Positions 1 to 11,596 of a DNA stretch of 64,000 nt are shown here, piece by piece. The translations under genes were made by a program, and so were the position numbers. Below the pieces are notes generated by a model, which worked only from the letters and a program-made list of their open reading frames with translations, searched no databases and was not told where the DNA came from. How positions within the stretch are numbered: the first letter of the stretch is position 1; each line of letters begins with the position of its first letter. This stretch comes from Dolomedes plantarius (lineage: Eukaryota; Arthropoda; Arachnida; Araneae; Dolomedidae), in contig OU015499.1 of NCBI GenBank assembly GCA_907164885.2, positions 148,151,118 through 148,215,117 on the forward strand. The letters are read 5' to 3'.

Positions 1-125
1 GATAATAGAAAAAACAATAGAAATAGAAAGTCAATAGTATTTAACAATAGAAATAGGCAATAGAAACTTAAAATAGAAAATATGATATAAACAATAAAAA
101 TAGACAATAGAATATGGCAATGAGT
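1..125. repeat. AATAG-rich degenerate repeat, unit 1 end piece
   Basis: Irregular repetition of CAATAGAAA and AATAGAAAAT words, with no fixed period. The window opens inside it. Equivalent tracts precede units 2 and 3. Confidence 0.7.
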
Positions 126-212
126 GATGCAAAACTAGTGAGCAAATAAGCATTTAATTTAATTTTTTTTTCGCATCTATCATCCATAGCTGTCAAAAAG
201 AGTATCAAAAGA

Positions 213-470
213 TCAGCAGATTTCTGAAAATGATTTCACCACACTCACGACACACATCATCTGCAGTACACTCAGAACAATTTCCACACACGTGCACAGT
301 GATGCATTCACACATTCAACACAAACATGCACATCTTCTGGAGCTGTTGTGTCTTCTGTAGGGGGTTGGTAGATAGGTGAGTGCTTAGTTGCCCGTGGCT
401 GGGATTTGTTGGCGTCGTCTACGGTTTTGAGGGAAGGAGGAATCGTTAGGGATCGGAGGTTCCTGGACAC
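213..470 (-). CDS. Hypothetical ORF, Cys-rich tail, unit 1
   Basis: An 85-codon open frame conserved with few changes in unit 3 (52333-52590). In unit 2 the same frame is cut by a stop inside the SPI-Y motif (near 28225). The C-terminal third is cysteine-rich (VCVEC, CTC). In the next frame the same bases read CGNC, CTADDVC and CREC, which looks like a zinc-binding pattern, so a frameshift relic of a zinc-finger protein is possible. I do not recognise a family. It lies just upstream of a G-rich block. Confidence 0.25.
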   Translation of the reverse strand: MSRNLRSLTIPPSLKTVDDANKSQPRATKHSPIYQPPTEDTTAPEDVHVCVECVNASLCTCVEIVLSVLQMMCVVSVVKSFSEIC

Positions 471-479
471 TAGTCGAGA

Positions 480-760
480 TTTTGATGTTTTTCCCGAGTG
501 CGTGGGGGGGTGGGGGGTGGGAGGTCGTCCCGATCGTAGGAATGGCTCTAGGATTTTCCCCTAAAGGCAGCGTCTTGGGGGGGTTGCCATAAACTTTAAA
601 AATTTAAAATGGTAGTTGTCTGCTCAATAACTGTATACTGGTAAATGTAGGGATCGTAGAGTGTCCGGGACGGGTGGGGGGTCCCCTCCGACGGGGTCCC
701 ACCTTATCGTGGTGGAGGGGTTTCAGGGTCCCAACGTTTGAGGCCAAAACAGTCAGATTT
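480..760. other. GC/G-rich block upstream of unit core (unit 1)
   Basis: Contains G runs (about 505-535, 673-682) and a segment around 675-730 reading TCCCACCTTATCGTGGTGG. From memory this resembles a box in 5' regions of some animal non-LTR retrotransposons; I cannot confirm it. No reverse transcriptase follows. Counterparts are at about 28350-28610 and 52600-52880; the unit 2 version has the longest G runs (28355-28378). Confidence 0.35.
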
Positions 761-1008
761 TAACTGCAAACAGAAAGTGCTAACGAGATCTTGTCGGAGG
801 TACGGCAGGTCTCCAGCCAGTGATCGGATTTGTGTCTCAACTCCGCATTCAACTCCGACGTGCGGTGGTTGGTTATAGATATGTCGAAAACTCTACTGTT
901 ATCTATGTAAAATGCGGTAGATTTTAACCTGATTATTAATGAATGTTTTTAGCATGTTTTCAGGAGGTTACGCTCACTGTGACTCTTTGTCGTATAGGTG
1001 GATACCAC

Positions 1009-1233
1009 CTAAAACTTCATCAACGTGTTGCGATTTGCATTCATTTGATGAGTGACTTGTTTTGTTATCGGTACGATGGGACCCGACCAAGAGGACCTTT
1101 TTAGTATACGTGTATAAAGGATAGAATGTGGGTGGTGCGCTACACCTTGTTTATTGTTACATATGTATTGCATACTATATAAGAAGTAATCGTTTTCTAC
1201 TTTTAATACTGATTTTTGTGTGTTAGTTTCCAC
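1009..1233 (-). CDS. Weak hypothetical ORF shared by all units
   Basis: A 74-codon frame starting METNTQ, open in all three units (also 28861-29085 and 53129-53353), with a handful of substitutions in unit 2 and none disruptive. I see no domain, signal peptide or known motif. Chance conservation within a young duplication is the simplest explanation. Confidence 0.15.
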   Translation of the reverse strand: METNTQKSVLKVENDYFLYSMQYICNNKQGVAHHPHSILYTRILKRSSWSGPIVPITKQVTHQMNANRNTLMKF

Positions 1234-1239
1234 ATTAAA

Positions 1240-2042
1240 AATCTATTCATTTCCTATCATTTTTCTCCGACCTCATTTGTCATTTCTTTCAGTTTATATT
1301 CTTACCATGTTCATCACGTATCTGAGACACGAAAATTCCTACCCTCTTCGAAGGGTCGTGTTACGTATTTCTTGTTCTGAGATGTAAAATCGTATTGGAG
1401 CGAGCATTTCATTACTTCGGCATTCCGCAAGGTTTCAACTTGGTTTATAGACTTTTATATCTTTACTTGGCTTTTTGTCATCGTCTTTGTATTTTAAGCA
1501 CGCCATTAGAAACAACAACAAAAATAATTACAAGATGAAATAAAATTTTTGTATACCAAGTTTTTAAATTTTCTGTCGAATCATATAAACTTGACAATTC
1601 TATGTATTAATAAATACTTACTTAAAATGTTTTTGATGAATTATCCCATTAACTTGAAAGAAAATGATCAAATGCGTAATAAAGAGAGCAATTCTAATAA
1701 ATTTTCAAACAACGAAATTAGCTGAAAAAGAATTCAAATCTGCTTAAAAATGGCTAAAAGTATTAACATAATGCATTGTCATCGTTTTCTGAGCTATTCT
1801 AAAAGTTTCAAATGTCTAGCTAGTCGCGAAGTTAATTAAAAATCGATTGCAAGATTTGTACTGCAGACAAACAAGACAGCGAGTTTATAAAAACACAGTA
1901 ATAAATACTTAGTTTCTTTATGGACTGAATTCTCCCACACACTGAAATTTATGCTGGAAAGCGTGTAACTTTTTAGAGAGTGACCCATGTGACCATTCAT
2001 CACAGCATCGAGTTTGTTAATGAGTTTGCCACACTATCATAT
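1240..2042. other. AT-rich spacer, no gene seen
   Basis: About 800 bp without a supported coding region, splice signal or inverted repeat. Counterparts are at 29092-29890 and 53360-54162. Confidence 0.5.
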
Positions 2043-2605
2043 AGGGTGAACCAAAAGTCTTGCCGTGATTATAAATATTTATCGCGCTCAATCTATTATA
2101 ATTAGACCTATGTTTGTTATGATATATTGTAAGTGCTGTTATAAATTTTTTTAAGACCATTTACCTCAGTAAATTTTAACGCGTTCCCCTTCGAAGCTGG
2201 GAGAATGTCGAAGCGGTATTCCAGTTCCCACCAAGTGTTATTTAACATGTCTTCTGTTACAGTACGCGCAGTACATGTTTCGTCTAGGAAAACACGCACT
2301 AATGATCCCCAGTGTGGGGGTGCGACATCTTTCCGAAAAAGTTGCAATACGTCCAAGTAAATGTTTGTGGTAACGCTTTTTGGGCTTTTTCCTGAATCTA
2401 CGCTATTCCGGCTGAAAATGATGTCCTCTTTTGAAATATTCCCCCGAGTCCCTCTTGAAGGAGCACTCGCGTCATTTTTTGCAAAAAAAAAAAAAAAAAA
2501 AATACTAAAACTGTCCTATCCAACGATACAAAAGTTACATTATTATATTAAATGGTTATTTTGTAATGAATTTTTATAATCAGAGCAAGACTTTTGGTTC
2601 ACCCT
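2043..2605. mobile_element. Internally deleted mariner-like element, unit 1
   Basis: Terminal inverted repeats AGGGTGAACCAAAAGTCTTGC (left) and its complement (right) bound a 563-bp element. It carries a minus-strand transposase relic at 2117-2356. The catalytic-core-like motif KDVAPPHWGSLVR is directly followed by TVTEDMLNNTWWELEYRFDI, which in full-length relatives is a C-terminal segment. The catalytic third quarter is therefore missing. A complete TA duplication is not evident at the ends. Confidence 0.75.
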
Positions 2606-2622
2606 TGTGTCATTTTAATATA

Positions 2623-3100
2623 CACTCACTTCCAAAAGTTAAGCACGGAAAGGAAAATGTTAATTTCCATAAGCCAATCTGTATTAAAGAATCTGAAATT
2701 TCCTGCAAAGGTAGAAGGAAGTATGCAAATATGTTAGGTAACAGCCAATCACGGTTTCGCGTCGAGAAATATGCAAAACAGGCAGTCGTATAAGTAGCCG
2801 GCATTGTGAAGGGTTACAGGAGTTGTATGTAAGTGCTGATGAAAGGTGTTTAGAACATTCGTACGATTCGTTTACAAGCTAGACGTGTTTCTATGGCTAC
2901 CAGAAGACGAGTGGAAGTTTCTGAGCGCAGTTGGGCTGTCGGACGCATCGAAGCAGGACTGTCTATCACCGATGTTGCTCTTTTCCTCGGCGTTCATCAT
3001 TCCGTCATTTCACTATTAGGGAAATAATTCCAAACCAGAGAAACAGTTGTCCGAAGAACTGTAGCCTGCCGTCCAAGGGTTAGTCCAAGGGTAGAGTTTT
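2623..3100 (+). pseudogene. Tc1-like transposase 5' fragment, unit 1
   Basis: The element starts CACTCACTTCCAAAAGTTAAG right after TA (2621-2622), typical of Tc1 inverted repeats. The frame from ATG 2893 encodes the N-terminal helix-turn-helix region (VSERSWAVGRIEAGLSITDV then HHSVISLL). A TAA at about 3025 cuts it, and no DDE catalytic part follows: after residue about 65 the sequence runs into the flank of hAT-A. Copies lie at 54740-55217 and 57182-57655. Confidence 0.7.
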
Positions 3101-3741
3101 TTTATTGTTATTTTGGGGAAGGGGGCATGAAGTAGGGATGGGATATCGAAAGCAAAACATCGATATGAGTATCGATAATAATATGTCATTAATATCGATA
3201 TCAATAATATATCGGCACAAAAATATCGATATTTGAAAATACCAACCATATTTCAAAATATTGACTATATTTCAAAATTTACACGATATTTAAAGATATT
3301 GATAACACATTTCACTATGCAGTCAATCGTATTTGGAGGAATGAATGTATAGTAAAATTATATATATGGTTATAGTACTATAAAAAATTATTTTATTTTA
3401 ATTCAATCAGGTAACAACATTTCAATAAACAGTATATTATCAAATTAAAAAGTTTCTATTTAGAGAAAGTAAGTAATCGTAGATTGGGTGAAGCAATGAC
3501 AACGCTCAATGTATGTAAACATATTGGAAGGATATATTGTAGATAACCGGTTTCTGGACCGAAACCCTTGAGACAAGAAGTTTTTGTACGTCACAGTCCA
3601 TTATTTGGAAAATTAAAAATTTGCTTTCTGCACCATTGGATTATTTGAAATAGACCACAACCATATTAGAGATTACATTTCTTCAAGAATCCTTCATGTC
3701 CTGCAGTAGTGCGGTTTGAAAAAAGAAAAACTCATTGAATG

Positions 3742-6200
3742 GTCACTGATGGAGGATCGAATATGGTTAAAGCCGTGGAAATTGCTTGTGGTAGAAAATG
3801 CATGTAATAAGTTTTGCCCATCTCATCAATTTAATCGCTTACCGTTCAGTTGAAGCCGTACCAGAGCTCATGCCACTAAATGGAAAGGTGAAGAAAGTGG
3901 TGACATGGTTCAAACACAGTGTTCGGACTTAATATAAACTGAGAGCAGAAAGTAATATGAAACTCATACAGGGTGTGGAAACACGGGGTAATTCTACATA
4001 GGAAATGATCGAGTGCTTTTTAAGACTCAGATCAACACCCAACAACATCATCCACCGACGGACATAGGCTCCAAGCATGACAACAGCTGCAGAGAACTAA
4101 GATTTGCAGGAAATCATCCAGTTTCTTGAGCCTCTTCTAAAAGCCACAAAACAGTTATCAGGAGATAAATACCCCACATTCAGTATCGCGATTCCAACAG
4201 CAACCGTGGTAGAAAATAAAATTTCCAAGATGTCACCTACGTCTAATGTTGGCCTCAAACTGAAGGAAGGAATCTTGGAAGCGGCAAAAAAGAGACTCAT
4301 GGTTGAGAATTTAATAGCACTGGCCGCAAGTACGCTATTGGACTACCGATTGAAGACATTATACACTCATGTTCGCTCCCTGGATTTTTGCTCCCTGGAG
4401 TAATTGTAAAAAATATCTCCTTTACAAAAACTTAATATTACATGTTTGGTATGATAGTTAATACATTGTATGTCTCCCATGCGAAGAAATACATTCCGTA
4501 CAATGCCAAGGCATGCTGAGTATCAAATTATATAGCTGATCTTGGGGAAGATTACTCCACTCAGTAAGCAATGCACTCCCAAGTTCCTGTACACATGTTG
4601 GAGGTGGTTTGTGTGTTGCAACTCGTCGGCCAAGCATGTCCCACACATGCCCTATCGGATTCAAGTCAGGTGAGAATGCTGGCCATTCCATACGGGTGAT
4701 ATCTTCAGATTGAAGGCTTTCGCTTGCGATGTTTGCTCGGAGAGGACGGGCGTTGTCAGCCATAAATACAAATTCTGCACCCATGGCACCCCTAAAAAAC
4801 GTATATTCTGTTCCAGAATATGTCCCGATAAATGTGGCCGTTCATGGTTCCCATTTGAACATGCAGATCGGATCTGGAACTCAGTATAATTCCACCCCAA
4901 ACGAGCAATCCTGCACCACCGTAACGGTGTCGTTCATTGATGTTGTCTTCGTGGTAACGGGTCCCTGGCGTTCTCCATATGAAAGTCCGACGTGAATCAG
5001 ACTTCAAGCTAAATCTGGACTCGTCGGAAAACATGACACAAGCCCACTGTGACGATGTCCACATTGCATGATCTCTAATCCAGGCTATTCTGTGCGAACA
5101 GTGAGTTGCCGTGAGCGGAGCACATCTTACAGGCCTGCGAGCATATAGACCAATATATCCCTGTACACGGTTTGCCATGAAACTGTGGTACCCGTGGCTG
5201 CAGACAGCTGACGAGCCAAGTCGGATTCTGTGCTCCGTCTGCTTCTTTTGGCAGTTACTGCTAAATACCGGTCTTCATTCTGCGTTGTAAATCGGGGGCG
5301 ACCTGTACTGTAACGTCTACTGACATTTCCATTCTTGACGTTGCCAAAGCCTAGAGATGACACTTTGGGCAATTCCCAGTTCCCCGGATACTTCCATCTG
5401 AGTCCGACCGCATTCCAGACGGCCGATATTTCTACCTCGTAAAAAATCATCCGCAAGCGTCATCTGTGTTATAACTATTCGGTTATGGCACTGAGCGGCT
5501 TATAGAACTCTTGTGAACAATTTTACTTCTTTGCCACCATTTTTTATAAACGCCTCTCTTCCACTCTCTTCATTGTGACATAGTATCGGCGTCGTCTGGT
5601 GGCTTCCTGTAATTTTTCATATTATTCTTGATGATGTGTGCGATAATACTACAGGTGAAATTTTTACTTTAGATTTCGATATCCGTGTGATTCGGAATTA
5701 TCCTTAATTTATGGACATGAGTGTACTTCAGGGACCCTGAGACTACTACCAAAGCTTATCGAGAACTGAAAGGAATTTTGAAAATCTCCTATTCACCGAA
5801 AAGTGAACACAGTTCCGATTCTGACAAAGGAGAATGACATGAATCATTTATCTTTGCTGAACTCTCCAAAACGGTTCAAAAAACTTGGAAGCATCGAATT
5901 TCTTTAGATACCACAGATTTTCCTGATGAAAATGTGAGCTACCTAAAGCCTGCCTTTTATTTGCGATCCGCTGAAGAAGCTGACATCAACAAGTGTCCGC
6001 TTTCTTTTTGGAGTAAATCAGTTGGGTTGTACCCGGAACTATATGGGATTGCCAAGCGATATTTGGCTGCGACTTCAACATCAGTGCCATCTGAAAGAAT
6101 TTTTTCTCAAGCCAGCAATATAATTTACTCAGCCAGAAATCGTCTCACATTGAATAAACTTCTTTCCTCTGCTCATTGGGAGAAGAATTCTTTTCTTTAA
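3742..6200 (+). pseudogene. hAT-A transposase (ZBED1-like), split by Tc1, unit 1
   Basis: Readable segments in order: VTDGGSNMVKAVEIACGRK (from 3742), the catalytic-core region typical of hAT; the 4104-4361 block beginning QEIIQFLEPLLKATKQLSG and ending in STLLDYRLKTL; then, beyond the Tc1 element, a 5934-6200 block with PLSFWSKSVGLYPELYGIAK and TSVPSERIFSQASNI. The last block is the hATC dimerisation signature. Several stops and frameshifts occur in the first part, and the BED finger is not readable. Family assignment rests on these motifs; the product is inactive. Insertion of the minus-strand Tc1 at 4364 splits the gene just after RLKTL. Confidence 0.85.
4364..5723 (-). mobile_element. Tc1 element (family 1) inside hAT-A, unit 1
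   Basis: The right terminus TATGGACATGAGTG abuts TA (5724-5725). The left terminus keeps only CACTCATG before a deletion of about 150 bp that removed most of the left inverted repeat. Minus-strand transposase pieces cover 4458-5456: C-terminal DDE part 4458-4784, middle 4792-5178, N-terminal HTH 5127-5456. The last catalytic residue is changed: NPIEH reads NPIGH. Confidence 0.85.
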
Positions 6201-6887
6201 TTAATGGACAATAATTGTTTTTATTCATTTTTTGTTCTTTCTAGAATTCATTTTTATATGTTGAACAATTTTTAATTTTTTCACGCATTTTTTGATTGCT
6301 TACATTAAAAATTCATTTGTATATGTTAGAAATTATTTATATTTAAAGAAATAAATAATAATAATTTTATGTTTAATTCTTTTGCCTGATTTACTTATGT
6401 ATCTTTTTAAAATTAAATTTTTTAGATAAGCTATTCCCAATTTAAATCACTTCTGGGCTTTCATAAATTAAAATAATTAATGATAATATTTTAATTAAGT
6501 AATTTTTTATTTTATATTTGCTTACATTAATTCACCTGTCTTCAGCTCTATACTTCTAATAAATACCAAACTCAAGATATTTCAAAATATTTAGCCTTGT
6601 TTACTTGATTGATATGAAACTTTCCGAGAGGTTTTATAGTGGAACTGACTTTCAAACACCATAGTGAGATGCAATGATGTGGTATATAATTCTTACTGAA
6701 TAAATCTTATACGCCAATTCCACCATCAATTTTTATTCTTTCTGGATTAATTCACTCCATTTTAGTTCGTTTTCAGGAAGTCCTCAGAGAACTTTATTTA
6801 AAATCAAAAAAATTTTATCCTTTAAATTTAAAAATCTCCAACTCAAAACAACATGAACCAAAAGCTTCGAAAGATGTTTGTCTATGG

Positions 6888-9269
6888 CTTTTGTTCCCAA
6901 ACTTATCCAAGTCGTGGCACTCTTAATAAAAATAGAATTTTTCCACTGCACCCTCTCATATGTTATCGATCTGTGATATATTATTCTTTTCATTATGTAT
7001 AATATATATAAGTTTCATATTTGTATATATATAAGTTTCATATTTGGTTTTCGTCACTCGCTAGCTCAATTAGATTTTCTTCCTGTTGTTAATTGATTTC
7101 TTTTGGAGCTTCAACGTGGAATGGATCTTGGATCCACGCAAACTTCTCGGCTTGGTTTTCTGCAAAGTACTTTGCGAATCAGTCAGTTAGTTGTGATACA
7201 TGCTCTGTGAAAACTGTCAGCATGCTATGTGAAACCTTTTCTCCACTACTGACCATGTACTGCTGCAATACAGGAAAACAATCTTTGCCTCCATTATCAT
7301 TAATTTTTCTTTTCCATATCTTTAGATTTTTCTTGAAAGATAAAATCTTCTTTTCACACTTCAATATATGCATGTTACTGCGCTGAAGAGACACATTCAA
7401 TGGATTTTGTTATTCATATATGTCGCTCAAGTATGCCAGTTTCATCAAAATGTCTGGATTCGCGAAATTGATGGCGCTGACATGATAATTTTCTTTCAGG
7501 AAATTGTAAATTTCTTATCGAAGTTCAAATGTTCGAGATAATACATTGCCACGTGAGAGCCAATGCAAGCTGCAGCAGTATATAAGGGTCGTGTGCTCGG
7601 CCCGCAAATCCTCGCATAAGTTTTTGAAAAATATGGCTTTAAGTAGCCTAGTTTTTATACAGTTTACCACCTTTATTACACATTCTAGGACGAGATTCAG
7701 TGGATGACTCAGCGATTAGGATGCATGTGCTTCCCTGTGAAGGATGGAATGGGTCCACAAACAATCCAGGGCTTTGCAACGAATCAGCGACTGTAGGCCT
7801 CCATAATGACCAGACATTGATCGAACACCATCATTGACACACCGATGCCCTTTGTCCAATCCAAATAATTTTCCGTAATAAATGCGTCGGATATCGAACA
7901 TATTTTCAGCCGTTGCACTTCCAGAAATGCAATTACAAAACAGAACGTCTTCAACAATAGTACAACCATCAATGAAACGTACATAGATCATGAGGTGTGC
8001 ATCCTTATTTCTGTGTGTGGCCTCATCTAGTTGCAGTCAAAATTCGTTTCCTTTCATTTTTTCTATCAATTGATTCTTGAGATCGTGAGCCATGTGCTGG
8101 ATTCTTCGATTGATGGTGTTGTTCGACAAAGGAATGTTCGCCAGAAGTTTCCTCGCATTTTCTTCTATCATTATATTAGCCATGTCGACAGCAGCCGGTA
8201 TAATTAATTCCTTAGAAATAGTGTGGGCCTTTTTGCACTTCGCTACTTTATATGCCACTTTGAATGACGTCGAGGCATTTTTTGGCAGTGACGCTTGCTT
8301 AGTGACAACATTTTTTGTTGGTGCAAATCTTTCATTTTTCTGCTAAAATATTCACGTGGTTTGTCGACTATGTTGTGATGTGTTTTTTCAAGGTGCTGTC
8401 TCAATTTTCTTCGATTCATGCTCTCGGATGATAGACTTTAGAAAAGATCACACACTGCGGTCTCTCTTCATCACTGACTTCTATTGAAGTGAAGCCAAAA
8501 TCCAAGTAGCTGTCTTCGTATTTACGGCATTTCCGCTTATTTCCACGCACGTCACATGGCGATGCATGATCTTTATTAGCATTTACATTATCGATAAAAA
8601 AAAAAATGTATCCATTTTTACGAAAAATATCTATACAGCTTTCTGAGAACACGATATGTATGGCGACCACCAGCGAGATAAATGACGACGGGACTACCTG
8701 CCCGAAAAATCAGACGATATGAGCAATCGGAGGAAAAGGGATAAGGAGTGTCACTACTCTCGTTCGTCTTTGGTTATTGTGAAATATCTGCAGCCGAGAG
8801 GGCAGGTGCAAAGAACGTACAGGAGGCATTCTCGAAATTCTTTGGACACGTGGCCTCCAACCGTTGGGGAGTGAACTGGTTTTTGGTGACTGATCTTGAC
8901 ATTTTTTTCTTTTGCTAAGGAAGAATGCACATACAAGACAAGAACACGACCGGCTATAGGCAAGCCTATATGAGATGTACCATGATCAAGCCATGGTATG
9001 TACCATGAGACAAAACCGGACACTCCTTAAAACTGCGTCTAATCTATTGATTCGATCTCCCTTCTCGTAGCAAACACAAAGGTATACAGCGGACTCGAAG
9101 AGGAGAGTTGTTTTCCCATTTTAGTCCACTTTCGTCAAATCTTTTGTCAAGTTATATCGGAATAGTCTTTAGCAATAGATTAGACTGAAGATCATGGACG
9201 TTTCGCGGCACCCCTGATCTCTCTGCGCGACGCCCCAGGGTGCCGCGGCACACACTTTGGGAACACCTG
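6888..9269 (-). mobile_element. hAT-B transposon, unit 1, C-terminal deletion
   Basis: Diverged flanks GTCTATGG (6880-6887) and GTCAAGGG (9270-9277) are remnants of the exact 8-bp duplication seen in unit 2. Ends are TTCCCAAACTTATCC and the complement-like CACTTTGGGAACACC. About 440 bp holding the transposase C-terminus is missing at about 7049, between two copies of TAAGTTTCATATTTG. That is consistent with deletion between short direct repeats. Confidence 0.85.
7100..8670 (-). pseudogene. hAT-B transposase relic, unit 1
   Basis: Pieces at 7179-7400 (helical LNVSLQRSNMHILKCEKK), 7716-7991 (VRFIDGCTIVEDV), 8037-8258 (AAVDMANIMIEENARKLLAN) and 8416-8670 (BED-adjacent YLDFGFTSIEVSDEERPQC). The hATC dimerisation end is deleted. 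Confidence 0.8.
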
Positions 9270-10103
9270 GTCAAGGGAGTAAACATGTACACATGTAGTA
9301 AATCTGATGAAAAAGACTTTTAAGATTAAACTATCAGGAAGAAACTTTCATGATGGAATTGGCCTATAACTTATATTTAACATTGTATTCTAGGTTTATT
9401 TTATCCGTTTATTTCAACAGTTAAATATAGACCCTCATTGATTAATTTTACAATTTTTCTTTAAAATTTTTTTTAATCTCATTTATTTTTCCCTTTGGTT
9501 TTGAGATTTTTCAACCCAAATTTTTATAAATTATAATTATGTCAAATAAATTCTTTTGAAAATCTGTAATCGATAATATCGAGAATATAATATCGATATT
9601 ACGATATTATCGAAAATATAATATCGATATTAAAATGCCTAATATCGTACGGTCAATATCGATATTTCTATAATATCGATATCAATATCCCATCCGTAGC
9701 ACGAATTGAATTCAGTTTGGGTCCTCTGCACATTGACTGCCGGACAGTCCTTAAAATATGCAATATTATGATTTTTGAAATTCAATAACAATAGAATTGA
9801 TGTTTGAGTAGTATTCTAAAGTTATACAATGAGGAAAATAAAAATAATATAAATAAAATGGGGAAAAATATAGCCTCGAATTTTTGTTATGGATCATATC
9901 ATTGTTAAAATCTATGTTTAGGCTAAAGACATAATCAGAACCTTCAGTTTCACAATTTGAAAAGGCGGAAAAGAAACCAAATTTCTTAAAAGTTTTGTGC
10001 AATTTTCTGATTTTAACTGAACTTCCATTAAGTTTAAATTTGTTTCAAGTTAAATGGGGGGCACATGCCGCCCCGTGCCCCCCCCCCCGACTTTACGGCT
10101 ATG

Positions 10104-10514
10104 ATTGTTAGGGAACTAAACTGGGGGGAGTGCAGTCTACGTCCAGACCGTGCGATTACCCTGAAAATTTAGTATTTTTAGGGGTAATTATTAGAGGTAA
10201 AATGGGCAATATTTTAAGCTGTAGTTCTATAGAAGTAACTTTAATGCTACAATTTATTTGCCTTGAAAATTAAAGTTGTTTTAAATTTTAATTAAGAAGC
10301 AGCCTGTTTTAGTACTAAATGTAGTTGTAGTTCGGTCAATGATGGACAAAAATATGGAAACAAAGTTTCCATCTTTTCCATTTTATTTAAAAAAATAAGT
10401 TAAATTTTATTTTAAAAAATTATCCCTGGATAATTGACCAGTTAGTTTGATTCATTAATAAATTTCTTTTTACTTTTATTTTATTGCAAAAGGAAAATAA
10501 ATAAGCTGTGTTCC
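10104..10514. other. Spacer right of hAT-C, no gene seen
   Basis: AT-rich flank following the ATTGTTAG duplication. I see no coding or repeat structure. Counterpart 38061-38471. Confidence 0.5.
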
Positions 10515-10694
10515 ATGTTATCGGACGAGCAGCGCGAAGGGGCGAGGTTTAAGAACCAGTCCTATCTACTTGCCGTGCGTAGGGTTGGGTTAAGCAAAAA
10601 TAGCGCCAAGGCAAAACATTTCGCTGGGCGAGCAAGTGTACTTGTGAGGAAGCTGTTCACTACTTTTTTTAATGTTTCTCTAACTTTTAATTAA
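10515..10694 (+). CDS. Hypothetical 59-codon ORF, unit 1
   Basis: From ATG 10515 the frame reads MLSDEQREGARFKNQSYLLA and continues basic to a TAA at 10692. Unit 2 keeps the same length (38472-38651) with five or six substitutions and no indel. Upstream bases TTTTATTGCAAAAG resemble a weak splice acceptor. No family recognised; it may be an exon or chance. Confidence 0.25.
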   Translation: MLSDEQREGARFKNQSYLLAVRRVGLSKNSAKAKHFAGRASVLVRKLFTTFFNVSLTFN

Positions 10695-11244
10695 CTAGTA
10701 TTTAATAGTTTATTTGAATTTAACTTCTCTTAACTCTGCACAATAATCCATTGTAAAGTAATTGTGTAGTAATCTGGGTGACAAGGGATGTCCCTTCGAA
10801 AAACTTGCTTCGAAGAGGAAAAATTAGCTTCGAAATTGAAAATGGGAAGTTCTGGACATATATGAAATGAAGTGAGTTCGATCAGATAACATTTTAAGGG
10901 CATTACCAAACATCGAAAGAAACCTCTATCGACGTATTTTCTATTCAACTTATTTCGACACGTAATTATCAATTATTATCGACACGTGAATGTTAATCGT
11001 ATATATTATATAGTTTTTAAAAATATTTATTGAATTATTGTCTGCATCAACATATAAGCTTCTAAACTCAATACTATAAAGACCAACAAATACTTTGGGA
11101 AAAATCGAACTCTCAAACGTTTGTGCTCTAACAATATTTTAACTGGTAAAGCACACTTAATCCCCTTACCGTCACTGAACTTTTTCCATTATAAAACTAA
11201 TAGTAACAAACGTACATGAATTGTCGTTATTATTATATATCTGA

Positions 11245-11425
11245 GTGGTCGCCCAGTGGCTAAGTGGTTAAGACATCAGTCTGTCACGCCGGGGGTGCGG
11301 GTTTGATTCCCGCATAAGACTTGGCTGTATTCTGGGTAACCGGTCAGTCTTCCGCCTGCAAATGGAGCCCCGTCTAGGAAGGGGAGCTGCAAACCATCGC
11401 CGGTGTCATTTTTTGTCAATAAAAA
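11245..11425 (+). repeat. tRNA-derived SINE, unit 1
   Basis: Head TGGTCGCCCAGTGGCTAAG with an A-box-like GTGGCTAAGTGG and a B-box GGTTTGATTCC near 11303-11313. A tRNA-unrelated body and a T/A-rich tail (TTTTTGTCAATAAAAATTC) follow. It does not fold as a complete tRNA. Counterpart 39205-39385. These boxes are Pol III internal promoters by family knowledge. Confidence 0.7.
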
Positions 11426-11522
11426 TTCTTCTTTGATTGTGTCATTTTTTCTGTTTCTATCTTCCTTGTATTCATATATACACCGGACTGGGGTGTAATG
11501 TCGTCATCCCCCAGGGACATTA

Positions 11523-11540
11523 GCCAATATATATACACAC

Positions 11541-11596
<56 letters not shown>

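Larger units (their letters stand above)
3133..9698. mobile_element. hAT-A transposon, unit 1 (nested host)
   Basis: Ends are TAGGGATGGGATATCG and TATCAATATCCCATCCGTA. The right flank is GCACGAAT; the left flank GCATGAAG is a decayed copy. In unit 3b the left flank is exactly GCACGAAT, proving an 8-bp duplication typical of hAT. Subterminal regions carry TATCGATA three times on the left (3170, 3193, 3224) and four times on the right (9591, 9622, 9657, 9674). It contains a plus-strand transposase relic, a Tc1 insertion and hAT-B. The AT-rich stretches 6201-6887 and 9270-9560 are non-coding body. Confidence 0.85.

Noticed and set aside
8092..8346. Plus-strand ORFs across hAT-B (also 7093-7386, 35043-35336, 63068-63280)
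   Set aside because: They oppose recognisable minus-strand transposase segments.
11245..11320. Functional tRNA gene
   Set aside because: A and B boxes are present, but the acceptor stem is not, and the sequence continues into a SINE body. The same holds for 13751-13830 and 19455-19535.
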